NCBI RefSeq assembly: GCF_946479965.1
Contig: NZ_CAMLHX010000003.1
Location: forward strand, 62,001 to 126,000
Length of the DNA stretch: 64,000 nt
Origin: an uncultured Mucilaginibacter sp.
GTDB taxonomy: Bacteria > Bacteroidota > Bacteroidia > Sphingobacteriales > Sphingobacteriaceae
Direction of reading: 5' to 3'
The translations under genes and the position numbers were made by a program. The notes under the pieces were generated by a model. That model saw only the letters and a list, made by a program, of their open reading frames with translations. It was not told the origin of the DNA and searched no databases. This document shows, in pieces, positions 44,864-54,098 of this stretch. Numbering within the stretch: the stretch's first letter is position 1; every line of letters begins with the position of its first letter.

Positions 44864-46000
44864 CTATATTTTGTAAATGCTGATAATGCTTTCATCATCT
44901 ACCCGTCCCTGCAACGCGAGCTCAAACTGTTCCTTCATACCGGTAAATGATGTGTTGGAATCCAGCATGCCAAGCAATCGCGATGCAAAGCGGTTATAGT
45001 CGCTCTTCTTTCCATCGCTGTCGGCAAAATCTATCATCCCATCAGTAAATATAAACAATCCATCATTAGGCTGCAGGGTAATTTGTTGTTCCGTATAACT
45101 TCCATCCGCAAAAAGTCCCAACAGCAAGCCCGATGAACTTATATGCACAAACTTGTTTTCAGCGTGTTTGTAATGCAACAGCGGCAGATCCCCCGCGCCT
45201 GAATAAGAGATAGTTCCTGTTTCGCTATCTATTAATACCAATGATAAACTGGAGAGAATATCCTTCAACACATCGTCAAGACAAATTACTTTGTTAACCT
45301 GCTGCAATATCTTGGCTGTAGAATATTCTCCGTTAAAAGCAGCAAAACGCACTGCAGAGCGCACATAACTCAGAAAACCAAAAGTAAAGAACCATGCCAT
45401 CCACTTTTTGCCCATCACATCGCCAAGTACGCCGAAAGTGTAGCGCTCGTTAACATGTATAAAGTCTATAAAGTCACCGCCGGGTATATCGTCATAAGCT
45501 TTGTGCCAAAAGTCTATGCTAAACCCTTTAACAGGCGGTACATTGGCCGGTATAGATTTAATGTTGAGAGATGTTGCAGCCTTTTTTACTTCCAGTTCCG
45601 AAAGCTCACGCTGTTTATCAACCGCAAATAGTATGTTGTTTACTTTAGAAACGATAACATTTACGGGTGTGTTCTTCAGCACATAATCAATTGCCTGCAG
45701 GTCAAGGCCCTGTATCATCAGGTCGCTGTCTGAAAAATAGGTAAGAAACAAAAAGGGAATGTTTTTTAAAACTTCATCCTCCATTAAATGCTTCCTAAAC
45801 TCAAGACCATTCATTTGGCCCATGTTATAGTCAGATAGAATGATATCAGGAAGATTTTTTTTATCCAGCAGCACTATAGCTTCCTCCGCAGATAGCGCTG
45901 TGTCGCATTTAAAGCCCGATTTTTTAAAAACCTGAACCATCAGCTTTAAAAAAAGCGCGTCGTCATCAACCAGCAAAATTTTATGTGGCTGCTTACTCAT
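44864..46000 (-). CDS. response-regulator receiver + PP2C (SpoIIE/RsbU) phosphatase
   Basis: 378 residues. The receiver domain (1-125) has VDDDALF and the phospho-acceptor Asp57 in ILSDYNMG, then a Thr/Lys switch region (FLFLTYF, YVLKNTP). The SpoIIE domain (about 165-378) shows GGDFIDFIHV, GVLGDVMG, GAGDLPLLHY and LFIFTDGMIDF. A sensor kinase phosphorylating Asp57 would be expected to turn the phosphatase on, dephosphorylating the STAS protein. No histidine kinase is in the window, so the input signal comes from elsewhere. Confidence 0.88.
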   Translation of the reverse strand: MSKQPHKILLVDDDALFLKLMVQVFKKSGFKCDTALSAEEAIVLLDKKNLPDIILSDYNMGQMNGLEFRKHLMEDEVLKNIPFLFLTYFSDSDLMIQGLDLQAIDYVLKNTPVNVIVSKVNNILFAVDKQRELSELEVKKAATSLNIKSIPANVPPVKGFSIDFWHKAYDDIPGGDFIDFIHVNERYTFGVLGDVMGKKWMAWFFTFGFLSYVRSAVRFAAFNGEYSTAKILQQVNKVICLDDVLKDILSSLSLVLIDSETGTISYSGAGDLPLLHYKHAENKFVHISSSGLLLGLFADGSYTEQQITLQPNDGLFIFTDGMIDFADSDGKKSDYNRFASRLLGMLDSNTSFTGMKEQFELALQGRVDDESIISIYKI

Positions 46001-46544
46001 GTGCTTTGTTTGAAAAAGGTTCTTTGTAAAGCGTCCGCACTAAAATATAAATGCCTGTAAGTATAATAATGCACGCAATTACGTCCATTAATGTTACTCC
46101 ATCATTTTCGGTAAAATAATAAATGGTAAACATTTCAAAATATGGCGGCGCCTCAATAATTATCATTGACAGGCCCAGCGTTACCATAGCCACTGCTATC
46201 GTTATCAGCAAAAAATTGTTTATCCTTTTCGCCTTCAGATATCTGCCTGCAACTTTACTATCCACCTTGTTAGATAGCAACAGCATCGCAAATTCGTCAA
46301 GCAGTTCCTCACGTGATGCATCCTCTATATCATCTATTACCTTAAACGCATTAATAGCATCGTTGCCTTCTGAGCAGTTTTCCAGCGTAGTATCAAACTT
46401 TTGCTGAAAACGCTTAAGCACTTCCTTGTTAAGGTGATGGCCGGCCAACAACGCCGCAACCTCATCGAGCTTTTGCTCAACAGCCGATTCAATTTCTGTA
46501 TCGGTTACGGTTTCCTCTTTTGGGGTATTTGCTTTGATTCTCAA
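45993..46544 (-). CDS. membrane protein heading the partner-switching cassette
   Basis: 183 residues. A cytosolic helical N-terminus of about 110 residues (EIESAVEQKLDEVAALLAGHHLNKEVLKRF and more) is followed by two membrane helices (LLITIAVAMVTLGLSMIII and VIACIIILTGIYILVRTLY). Its end overlaps the phosphatase gene by 8 bases. No family recognised; it may sense a membrane signal for the cassette, which is inference from gene order. Confidence 0.65.
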   Translation of the reverse strand: MRIKANTPKEETVTDTEIESAVEQKLDEVAALLAGHHLNKEVLKRFQQKFDTTLENCSEGNDAINAFKVIDDIEDASREELLDEFAMLLLSNKVDSKVAGRYLKAKRINNFLLITIAVAMVTLGLSMIIIEAPPYFEMFTIYYFTENDGVTLMDVIACIIILTGIYILVRTLYKEPFSNKAHE

Positions 46545-46609
46545 TTTTAATTAATAAATTCAACAAAACATAGCAGAGGCATTCTTCGTATTAGCCATAA
46601 ATCTATATA

Positions 46610-47527
46610 ATGAAATTGGTTTCCATCATTACGGTTAATTTCAATCAAAGTTACATTACCGAGGAATTATTATGCTCTATCAGCCAAACTAATACCTACC
46701 CTGCAATTGAAATTATAGTAGTCGACAATGGCAGTACAGTAAACAGTGTGCCCGAATGGACCTTAAAATATCCGGATATAATTTTTATACGTTCTGACAA
46801 GAATTTAGGTTTTGCCGGGGGTAACAACCTGGGCATAAACGCCGCGAAAGGCGAATACTTTTTTTTGGTGAACAACGATGCCGAGTTTACCGCCGGCCTG
46901 GTGGAAACATTGGTTGCAACTCTTGACTCAAATTCACGTATAGGTGTAGTATCGCCCAAAATACGATACTTTGACCAGCCCGATATGCTGCAATACATGG
47001 GTTTTACCGACATGAACTATTATACCGCAAGCAATAACAGTATTGGTCAGTTTGAAACGGATAACGGGCAGCATGACCATCTAACCGGCAGAACGGGTTA
47101 CGCCCATGGTGCAGCTATGATGGTAAAAAAGGAATGCATTGATAAAGCCGGTTTAATGGCGGAGAACTTTTTTTTATACTATGAGGAACTGGATTGGTGC
47201 GACCGTATTAAAAAGGCAGGCTACGAAATTTGGCTGCAAACAGGTGCGCTTATCTATCATAAAGAATCGGTATCTGTAGGTAAAGTGAGCGCACTGAAGG
47301 AGTATTTTATGAACCGCAACCGCATTTTGTTTATTCGCAAAAACGCGCCGTTGGCGGCTCGTTTATTTTTTTATATCTATTTTATCGCTTTAGTTGTACC
47401 CCGTAATATGTTGAGGTACATAAAGATAAAGCATACAGATTTTATTGGATGGTTGTTTAAAGCCATTTGGTGGAACATTACTCAAAGTAAAGACAGTAAA
47501 AAATTAGGTTACCCTATTGCTATATGA
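46610..47527 (+). CDS. glycosyltransferase family 2, rhamnosyltransferase-like
   Basis: 305 residues: SIITVNFNQSYITEELLCSI, VVDNGSTVNSV, NLGFAGGNNLGINAAKG, the metal site VNNDAEF and YYEELDWCDRIKKAGYEIW are the WbbL/rhamnosyltransferase pattern. A C-terminal hydrophobic stretch could anchor it to the membrane. It overlaps the next glycosyltransferase gene by four bases and is the first gene of a second EPS block. Confidence 0.88.
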   Translation: MKLVSIITVNFNQSYITEELLCSISQTNTYPAIEIIVVDNGSTVNSVPEWTLKYPDIIFIRSDKNLGFAGGNNLGINAAKGEYFFLVNNDAEFTAGLVETLVATLDSNSRIGVVSPKIRYFDQPDMLQYMGFTDMNYYTASNNSIGQFETDNGQHDHLTGRTGYAHGAAMMVKKECIDKAGLMAENFFLYYEELDWCDRIKKAGYEIWLQTGALIYHKESVSVGKVSALKEYFMNRNRILFIRKNAPLAARLFFYIYFIALVVPRNMLRYIKIKHTDFIGWLFKAIWWNITQSKDSKKLGYPIAI

Positions 47528-48687
47528 TCGCGCTATTCTGGATAAGCTTTTTTATAATTTTTTATGCTTTTGTAGGATACGGCATACTGCTCTATTTTAT
47601 CATAAAAATAAAACGGGCGGTTAAGGGTAAACCCACCCTACCAGCTGCCGATAACCTGCCCACCTGCACTTTAATAGTAGCTGCTTATAACGAGGAACTA
47701 TTTATTGCCGAAAAGATAAAGAACAGCCTGGAATTAAATTATCCCGAAGGCAAGTTCAAACTTATTTTTATTACCGATGGCTCAAGCGATGGCACTGCGG
47801 ATATTGTTGCAAAGTATCCCGAAATAATCCATTTACATTCTGCGGAGCGTAAAGGCAAAATGGCTGCGGTACACCGTGCCATAGATACTGTTACTACAGA
47901 GGTGATGGTTTTTACCGATGCTAATACCTTTTTAAACAAAGACGCCATAATTAATATTTGCCGCCACTACTCCGACCCGAAAGTTGGTGCCGTTGCGGGC
48001 GAAAAACGAGTGCTGATAACCGAAAAGTCTGATGCTACTGCCGGCGAGGGTTTTTACTGGAAATATGAATCAAAACTAAAGATCTGGGATTCAGAGTTAT
48101 ACTCTGTAGTGGGTGCTGCAGGCGAGTTGTTTAGCGTACGCACTGATCTATATGAGCATGTGCCGCCTACATCAATTATCGACGACTTTATGATCTCTAT
48201 GCTCATTGCTAAAAAGGGCTATCGTATTATTTATGAACCCGATGCTTATGCGATGGAAACTGCATCAGAAGATGTTAAGGAAGAACTAAAACGTAAGATC
48301 AGGATAGCTGCAGGTGGCCTGCAATCTATTATATGGCTTAAAAGCTTATTTAACCCCTTTCCGCTGCCTGTGTTATCGTTTCAGTATATTAGTCACCGGG
48401 TGTTGCGGTGGACGGTGGTGCCCTTCCTGATGATATTATTGGTGGCTCTTAACATTGCCATTGTACATACTTACGGAGGCGCTATTTACCAGTTGTTTTT
48501 AGCCGGACAGGTGGCATTTTATGGCATGTCCCTATTTGGATGGATGCTTGAAGCAAGGCAGGTAAAGATCAAAATATTTTTTATCCCTTATTATTTCTGC
48601 ATGATGAATTATGCGGTTATAAGGGGGATATTCCGTTACTTATCGGGCCGCCAAAGTTCGGTCTGGGAGAAGGCAAAAAGAAAATAA
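47524..48687 (+). CDS. membrane glycosyltransferase family 2 (cellulose-synthase-like fold)
   Basis: 387 residues. An N-terminal helix (LFWISFFIIFYAFVGYGILLYFI) is followed by a GT-A domain with VAAYNEELFIAEKI, ITDGSSDGT, VFTDANTF and IRIAAGGLQSIIW at the acceptor site, then two to three C-terminal helices. It is coupled to the previous gene by ATGA-type overlap. Probably adds a sugar to the same repeat unit; the sugar is not predictable. Confidence 0.87.
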   Translation: MIALFWISFFIIFYAFVGYGILLYFIIKIKRAVKGKPTLPAADNLPTCTLIVAAYNEELFIAEKIKNSLELNYPEGKFKLIFITDGSSDGTADIVAKYPEIIHLHSAERKGKMAAVHRAIDTVTTEVMVFTDANTFLNKDAIINICRHYSDPKVGAVAGEKRVLITEKSDATAGEGFYWKYESKLKIWDSELYSVVGAAGELFSVRTDLYEHVPPTSIIDDFMISMLIAKKGYRIIYEPDAYAMETASEDVKEELKRKIRIAAGGLQSIIWLKSLFNPFPLPVLSFQYISHRVLRWTVVPFLMILLVALNIAIVHTYGGAIYQLFLAGQVAFYGMSLFGWMLEARQVKIKIFFIPYYFCMMNYAVIRGIFRYLSGRQSSVWEKAKRK

Positions 48688-48688
48688 C

Positions 48689-49306
48689 ATGTCGCTTAAA
48701 GAAAAGATAAATAGTAACCCGCGTTTAAAAAACTTCGTCCATTGGATGCTTATTGCTCCCGGCGAGGCGAGGCCGCGTTTTTGGGTAAAATTATTGGTGA
48801 ATCCGTTTGTACACCAGCGCGGCAAAGGCTCAAAAGTACGCCGTTATGCACGCATGGATGTGTTGCCTTTTAACAAGTTCAGTTTAGGCGATAATTCAAT
48901 TATAGAAGACTTTTGCACCATAAATAATGGCGTAGGCGATGTATTTATCGGCAATGGTACCTTGATAGGCATGAGCAATGTTATTATCGGCCCCGTAAAC
49001 ATTGGCAATAATGTGATATTCGCGCAAAACATAGTGGCCAGCGGTTTAAATCATGAATACCGCGATGTAAACACCCCCATAAAAGACCAGAAAACCATTG
49101 TCTCTACCATTACTATTGAAGACGATTGCTGGATAGCCGCAAATGCGGTACTTACCGCCGGTATAACCATTGGCAAACACAGTGTGGTGGCGGCTGGCGC
49201 TGTTGTTACCAAAAGCGTTCCCCCTTATTCAGTCGCGGCGGGTAATCCGGCAAAAATTATCAAGCTGTATGACAATGTTTTAAAGGAATGGGTATCTGCT
49301 AAATAA
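48689..49306 (+). CDS. hexapeptide-repeat acyltransferase (LbH, LpxA-like)
   Basis: 205 residues. The left-handed beta-helix is shown by i-x-x-G/N repeats (FSLGDNSIIEDFCTINNGVGDVFIGNGTLIG, IGPVNIGNNVIFAQNIVASGLNHEY, then IEDDCWIAANAVLTAGITIGKHSVVAAGAVVTKSVPPYSV). The His in GLNHEY is in the catalytic position of O-acetyltransferases. One base after the glycosyltransferase gene, so it likely acetylates the EPS repeat unit. Confidence 0.9.
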   Translation: MSLKEKINSNPRLKNFVHWMLIAPGEARPRFWVKLLVNPFVHQRGKGSKVRRYARMDVLPFNKFSLGDNSIIEDFCTINNGVGDVFIGNGTLIGMSNVIIGPVNIGNNVIFAQNIVASGLNHEYRDVNTPIKDQKTIVSTITIEDDCWIAANAVLTAGITIGKHSVVAAGAVVTKSVPPYSVAAGNPAKIIKLYDNVLKEWVSAK

Positions 49307-49357
49307 AAAACGGCAAAACCTTTTTGAAGCTGATATGTCAATAATAAAAGACCTATC

Positions 49358-49612
49358 ATGAAAAAAATCATTCTCTTACTGGCCATTGCTTTCGCCGCTT
49401 GTAAGTCACCAACATACAAACTTGGCATTTCTGAATCCAAATTCAAGTCCCAAAATAAATCTAGTGCTGAGGTTGTTGAAAAAACAGGGTCATATACCGT
49501 TTACAGGATACCTCAATATGAAAATGGACGCAAAACAGAATACAAGTTCTACTATTTTCAAGACGAAAAGTTGATGCGCGTATATCAAGGCCAGACGGCA
49601 AACGGCTTATAA
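49358..49612 (+). CDS. short lipoprotein, unknown
   Basis: 84 residues with a clean lipoprotein signal (LLLAIAFAACKSP, Cys at about 15). The mature part has a small beta-sheet-like pattern (GSYTVYRIPQYENGRKTEYKFYYF) of no family I know. It lies between the acyltransferase and a convergent gene. Confidence 0.6.
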   Translation: MKKIILLLAIAFAACKSPTYKLGISESKFKSQNKSSAEVVEKTGSYTVYRIPQYENGRKTEYKFYYFQDEKLMRVYQGQTANGL

Positions 49613-49624
49613 ACAAAAACAAGC

Positions 49625-49981
49625 TTACAATTGATGGGCTATGCGCATAAAGCCCAAAACTTCTTCATTAATATCCTCCGTATTCAATATTCTTAAATGA
49701 TGATTGAACTGATTGCTCCCGGGCACCTGTGCAACTTTCTGGAAACACAGGTTATCATAATACGGTTCGCGTAACGGGAAAACCACATGGATAAAGTTTT
49801 TGCCTAATTGCGTTATCCAGGCAATACGCTTATGTGTATTGGATATGCCAATCATGGTTTTGGTAGGTTCTACACTGATCTCTCCCATCTTTTCAAACTC
49901 CGTTATAAAGTGATGATACAGCGTAAGCGTGTGGGCAGATTTACCTGTTAGGAATTGCGATATTTGCGGGTGCTGTTCCAT
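49625..49981 (-). CDS. DUF5655-like small protein
   Basis: 118 residues, soluble. ISVEPTKTMIGISNTHKRIAWITQLGKNFIHVVFPLREP has the shape of the DUF5655 family of uncharacterised bacterial proteins. It is eight bases after the DUF2400 gene on the same strand. Function unknown. Confidence 0.65.
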   Translation of the reverse strand: MEQHPQISQFLTGKSAHTLTLYHHFITEFEKMGEISVEPTKTMIGISNTHKRIAWITQLGKNFIHVVFPLREPYYDNLCFQKVAQVPGSNQFNHHLRILNTEDINEEVLGFMRIAHQL

Positions 49982-49989
49982 ATTGATGA

Positions 49990-50817
49990 TTAATCTAATT
50001 TAGGAATTATCGCATCCAATCCCCAGCGCTCCTCAATCCCCAGCCCAAACAACGCAAAATCATATTTAACAGGATCAAGCGGATCAAACTCGCGTAGTTT
50101 TTCAGTCAGTTCAACTGCAGTTTGCCAATCCGTTTGTTTGCGGGTAATTAAGCCAAGGCTTCTTGCAACACGGTCAACGTGCAAGTCGCAGGGCATAATC
50201 AAATCGGCAGGCTTAAGGCGGTTCCAGATGCCAAAATCAACGCTGTTTTTATCCTTACGCACCATCCAGCGTAAAAACATGTTCAGCCGTTTACAGGTCG
50301 ATTTTTGCGAGGGCGAAGAAACATGTTTTTTTGTGCGATGCGGTGAATCAGGCAGTAAAAAGAAGTAATTACGGAAGTAGTTAAGCGCATGCTCTACCGC
50401 ACTATCGTACTTCAGGTCCAAGGGGTTGGGCGGCATAAAGGCCGACTCCAGCGAGTCATGTAATCTATAATGAAACCTGAAAAAAGCTATAAAATAAAGT
50501 GTATCAATATCGTTAAATGTGCGATGTTTAAAATGCAGCAATTTTTCAAGATCGGACTCTTCATGATTCATGATGAAATCATAGGGAGCGCTATCCATTA
50601 ATGCAATCAGCTCTTTGCATTTATTAATGATAGTAACGCGTTGCCCCCAAGCCAGGGTTGCCGCCCAAAACCCCATTATCTCTATATCCTGCTTTTTACT
50701 GAATAGATGCGGTATACAAACCGGATCGTTCTTGATAAAATCGGGGCAGTTGTATTGAGCGACTTTAGCGTCGAGAAAATCTTTTAGCTGTGTTGCTTTG
50801 CCAAATGAAGCTTGCAT
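49990..50817 (-). CDS. TIGR02757/DUF2400 family protein
   Basis: 275 residues from ATG 50817 (MQASFGKATQLKDFLDAKVAQ). The family is recognisable from PVCIPHLFSKKQDIEIMGFWAATLAWGQR and the C-terminal MPCDLHVDRVARSLGLI; the end looks HhH-GPD-like, the fold of DNA glycosylases, but activity is untested to my knowledge. A longer frame to 51087 would overlap the membrane-protein gene by some 250 bases and is rejected. Confidence 0.85.
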   Translation of the reverse strand: MQASFGKATQLKDFLDAKVAQYNCPDFIKNDPVCIPHLFSKKQDIEIMGFWAATLAWGQRVTIINKCKELIALMDSAPYDFIMNHEESDLEKLLHFKHRTFNDIDTLYFIAFFRFHYRLHDSLESAFMPPNPLDLKYDSAVEHALNYFRNYFFLLPDSPHRTKKHVSSPSQKSTCKRLNMFLRWMVRKDKNSVDFGIWNRLKPADLIMPCDLHVDRVARSLGLITRKQTDWQTAVELTEKLREFDPLDPVKYDFALFGLGIEERWGLDAIIPKLD

Positions 50818-50830
50818 ATTGGTAGGGTAC

Positions 50831-51229
50831 CTAGTTTTGCTCGGCTTTAACCGGAATAAGACCGTAAAAAAGTAAACCAAAAACCACAGCGTATAAAGCA
50901 TAAAATCCTCCCAATATCCAAAATGCGTAAGGAATTTCCGGATTGCTAAATATCTCCTTGAGCAAAGCCAATCCCCCAACAAAAAACTGAGCAAAATTTG
51001 CAACGGATACAGGCTTATTATAAATTCCCCCAATAAGCGACCACTGCGACATCCAGTTAAGCATTGCAAAACCAAAATACAGGCCACCCAACAATTGTAA
51101 AATTAACAGCAGTGGTTTTGAGACTCCAATATTTAGATACAGCAAAGTTTCCTCAGGCAAAAACATCAGGCTAATACCAATTGCAGCAAGTATTATTGCG
51201 CTGGAAGCCATTATGATTTTAGTGTTCAT
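50831..51229 (-). CDS. small four-helix membrane protein
   Basis: 132 residues with four predicted membrane helices (IIMASSAIILAAIGISLMFL; LLLILQLLGGLYFGFAML; FAQFFVGGLALLKEIF; FWILGGFYALYAVVFGLLFYGLI). No DoxX signature is certain. It is 13 bases before the DUF2400 gene and 23 bases after the trans-sulfuration gene on the same strand. Confidence 0.7.
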   Translation of the reverse strand: MNTKIIMASSAIILAAIGISLMFLPEETLLYLNIGVSKPLLLILQLLGGLYFGFAMLNWMSQWSLIGGIYNKPVSVANFAQFFVGGLALLKEIFSNPEIPYAFWILGGFYALYAVVFGLLFYGLIPVKAEQN

Positions 51230-51243
51230 AGTAGAAGTTATTG

Positions 51244-51270
51244 AACTCCCCTTTAGGGGGTTAGGGGGGC
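51244..51270. repeat. CTCCCCTTTAGGGGG dispersed palindromic word
   Basis: AACTCCCCTTTAGGGGG followed by TTAGGGGGGC. I know this word as recurrent in intergenic Bacteroidota DNA. Here it supplies the last codons and the stop (51253-51255) of the trans-sulfuration gene. Confidence 0.5.
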
Positions 51271-52404
51271 TAACGCTTGCTTCAAATCCTCCAGCAAATC
51301 ATCCACATCCTCCACCCCTACGCTTAAACGCAGCAGGTTATCAACCACGCCCACTTTTTCGCGGGCTTCTTTAGGAATAGATGCATGCGTCATGGTAACC
51401 GGGTGATTGATCAGTGATTCAACACCGCCTAATGATTCGGCCAATGTGAATACTTTAAATGACGATGCTACCTTAAATGTTTCTTGCAAGTCTGCACCTT
51501 TCAAGGTTATGGAGATCATACCGCCAAAATCACGCATTTGCTTTTTGGCAACTTCATGATTGGGATGATCCGTAAAGCCCGGCCAGTATATTTTATCAAC
51601 CCTTGGGTGCGTTTTTAAAAATTCGGCTATCTTTCTACCATTCTCGCAATGCGCTTTCATACGCAAATGCAGCGTTTTAATGCCACGTAATACCAGGAAG
51701 CTATCCATCGGTCCGGGAGTAGCACCGCATGCGTTGTAAATGAAGAACAGGCGCTTATACAAGTCCTCGTCATTCATCATTAGAGCGCCCATCACCACAT
51801 CACTATGGCCGCCAATGTATTTGGTTACTGAGTGCATAACAATATCAGCACCAAGGTCTATAGGATTTTGCAGATATGGTGATGCAAAAGTGTTGTCAAC
51901 CACTGTTAGCAATCCTTTTTCCTTCCCTATTTTGGTTACGGCAGCGATATCCACGATCTGCATAGTTGGATTCGTCGGCGTTTCTATCCAGATGAGCTTG
52001 GTGTTTTCATTAGCGTATTCGCGGATAATATCCGGATTGGATAGATCCAGAAAATGAAATTTGATACCGTAATTACCGAACACTTTTGTGAAGATACGGT
52101 ACGAACCACCATAGAGGTCATCGCCGGTAATAACTTCGTCGCCGGGCTGCAATAGTTTCATTACCGCATCAGTAGCACCCATGCCGCTCGAAAAAGCTAA
52201 ACCAAATTGAGCATTTTCTAAAGCAGCCAAACAATTTTCCAGTGCTTTACGTGTTGGGTTAGTGCCACGCGAGTATTCGTATCCCTGGTGGTCTCCCGGC
52301 GATTTTTGCCAATAAGTTGACGTTTGATATATCGGCGTCATCACCGCGCCGGTTGTTGGATCGGGCTCCTGGCCCGCGTGTATTGCTTTAGTTGCGAATT
52401 TCAT
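51253..52404 (-). CDS. trans-sulfuration enzyme (cystathionine gamma-synthase/lyase family)
   Basis: 383 residues, PLP-dependent Cys/Met metabolism family. Key blocks are TKAIHAGQEPDPTTGAVMTPIYQTSTY, YEYSRGTNPTR, SSGMGA, WIETPTNP, VVDNTFASPYLQNP and the PLP lysine in SVTKYIGGHSDVVMGA, then ESLGGVESLINHP. Whether it is a gamma-synthase, gamma-lyase or beta-lyase cannot be told by eye. The last residues (APLTP and stop) are encoded by a dispersed repeat word. Confidence 0.9.
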   Translation of the reverse strand: MKFATKAIHAGQEPDPTTGAVMTPIYQTSTYWQKSPGDHQGYEYSRGTNPTRKALENCLAALENAQFGLAFSSGMGATDAVMKLLQPGDEVITGDDLYGGSYRIFTKVFGNYGIKFHFLDLSNPDIIREYANENTKLIWIETPTNPTMQIVDIAAVTKIGKEKGLLTVVDNTFASPYLQNPIDLGADIVMHSVTKYIGGHSDVVMGALMMNDEDLYKRLFFIYNACGATPGPMDSFLVLRGIKTLHLRMKAHCENGRKIAEFLKTHPRVDKIYWPGFTDHPNHEVAKKQMRDFGGMISITLKGADLQETFKVASSFKVFTLAESLGGVESLINHPVTMTHASIPKEAREKVGVVDNLLRLSVGVEDVDDLLEDLKQALAPLTP

Positions 52405-52406
52405 GT

Positions 52407-52484
52407 TAGTTCATAGTTAATAGATCATAGTTCATGGTAAGCCCCGATAATACTATGAACTATCAACCATGAACCATGAACTGA
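52407..52484. repeat. AGTTCATAG-family inverted repeat, copy 1
   Basis: Left arm TAGTTCATAGTTAATAGATC then ATAGTTCATGG; right arm CTATGAACTATC then AACCATGAACCATGAACTG, with a short GC-richer centre. The arms are imperfect inverted repeats built from a seven-base word. It lies between proS and the trans-sulfuration gene, immediately 5' of the latter's start. Confidence 0.65.
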
Positions 52485-52485
52485 A

Positions 52486-53958
52486 TCAATAGGCTCTTGC
52501 AAAAAGAACCCTCTGCGTCGACGGCTTGCCTGTCAAAATGCACTTACCCTCTTCCTGCTTATTATCTAAAGGTATACAACGTATAGTAGCTTTGGTTTCG
52601 TCTTTTATGCGTTGTTCTGTTTCAGGTGTGCCATCCCAATGGGCAGAAAGGAATCCCGGTTTCTCGTCCAACAAACGTTTAAACTCTTCGTAAGAATCGA
52701 CTTCCGTTGTACTCTCAGCACGGAAAGCAGCTGCTTTTTGATAAATATTTTGTTGGATCTCTTCCAGCAAAGCTTCGATCTTAGCTCCTAAACCATCCTG
52801 ATTTACCGTCTCTTTGGTTTTGGTATCCCGGCGGGCCAGTTCAACAGTACCATTCTGCATATCCCTGCTGCCAATAGCAACGCGCAACGGAACGCCTTTC
52901 AACTCGTACTCAGCAAACTTGGCACCCGGGCGATGTGTATCGCGGTTATCAAACTTAACTGATATATCTTTAGCTTTCAGCTCTTTAGTAAGTCCATTTA
53001 CATAAGCGGTTATGTTAGCCAACTCTTCCTCGTGCTTATATATCGGCACAATAACAACCTGTATTGGCGCTAATTTTGGAGGCAATACCAAACCGGCATC
53101 ATCAGAGTGCGCCATGATTAAAGCGCCTATTAAACGGGTTGAAACACCCCATGAGGTGGCCCAAACGTAATCGAGCTTATTTTCTCTGTTGGTGAACTTT
53201 ACATCAAACGCTTTGGCAAAGTTCTGTCCCAAAAAGTGCGATGTGCCTGCTTGTAAAGCTTTACCATCCTGCATTAACGCTTCAATACAATAGGTATCCA
53301 AAGCACCTGCAAAACGCTCATTAGGCGTTTTACGTCCTTTAACAACAGGTAATGCCAGCCAGTTTTCTACAAAATCAGCATAAACATTCAACATCTGCTC
53401 AGTTTCGGCAATGGCTTCATCGGCTGTTGCGTGAGCGGTATGTCCCTCCTGCCATAAAAACTCGCTGGTGCGTAAAAACAAACGGGTACGCATTTCCCAG
53501 CGCATTACGTTGGCCCATTGATTAACTAATATCGGCAGGTCGCGGTAAGATTGTATCCAGCCGCGGTAGGTGTTCCAAATAATGGTTTCAGATGTTGGGC
53601 GGATGATGAGTTCTTCCTCCAGTTTTGCATCTTCATCAACAATAATATTGCCTTCGCCATCATTTTTTAAACGATAGTGCGTAACAACCGCACACTCCTT
53701 TGCAAAGCCTTCAACGTGACTTGCTTCTTTTGAAAAAAAAGATTTTGGTATCAGCAGCGGAAAATAAGCATTGCTATGGCCGGTATCTTTAAACATTTTA
53801 TCCAGTACGCCCTGCATCTTTTCCCATATAGAATAACCATATGGTTTAATTATCATACAGCCCCTTACAGGCGAATATTCGGCCATATCAGCCTTAATTA
53901 CCAGGTCGTTATACCATTGCGAGTAATCTTCATCTTTACTTATAACCCCTTTGCTCAT
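52486..53958 (-). CDS. proS: prolyl-tRNA synthetase, archaeal/eukaryal type
   Basis: 490 residues. Class II synthetase: [21 protein letters not shown] (motif 1 area), [26 protein letters not shown] (motif 2) and [28 protein letters not shown] (motif 3 region). It lacks the long bacterial editing insert and ends in Tyr (FARAY), as in the archaeal-type ProRS used by Bacteroidota. TAAATTTG on the minus strand (54004-54011) may be its -7 box. Confidence 0.97.
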   Translation of the reverse strand: MSKGVISKDEDYSQWYNDLVIKADMAEYSPVRGCMIIKPYGYSIWEKMQGVLDKMFKDTGHSNAYFPLLIPKSFFSKEASHVEGFAKECAVVTHYRLKNDGEGNIIVDEDAKLEEELIIRPTSETIIWNTYRGWIQSYRDLPILVNQWANVMRWEMRTRLFLRTSEFLWQEGHTAHATADEAIAETEQMLNVYADFVENWLALPVVKGRKTPNERFAGALDTYCIEALMQDGKALQAGTSHFLGQNFAKAFDVKFTNRENKLDYVWATSWGVSTRLIGALIMAHSDDAGLVLPPKLAPIQVVIVPIYKHEEELANITAYVNGLTKELKAKDISVKFDNRDTHRPGAKFAEYELKGVPLRVAIGSRDMQNGTVELARRDTKTKETVNQDGLGAKIEALLEEIQQNIYQKAAAFRAESTTEVDSYEEFKRLLDEKPGFLSAHWDGTPETEQRIKDETKATIRCIPLDNKQEEGKCILTGKPSTQRVLFARAY

Positions 53959-54098
53959 ACTTTGTGATAGAAATGTGACTGTTTATTTTTATAGTTTCGC
54001 ATCCAAATTTATAAATTTATACGTTATTAGCATGTGTTAATTAAACCTTAAACCAATTTATCAGTCTAACGTTATAAAATCTGCCAATACTAAAAACT

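Noticed and set aside
50818..51087. 90-codon extension of the DUF2400 gene
   Set aside because: It overlaps the four-helix membrane protein gene and does not resemble the family.
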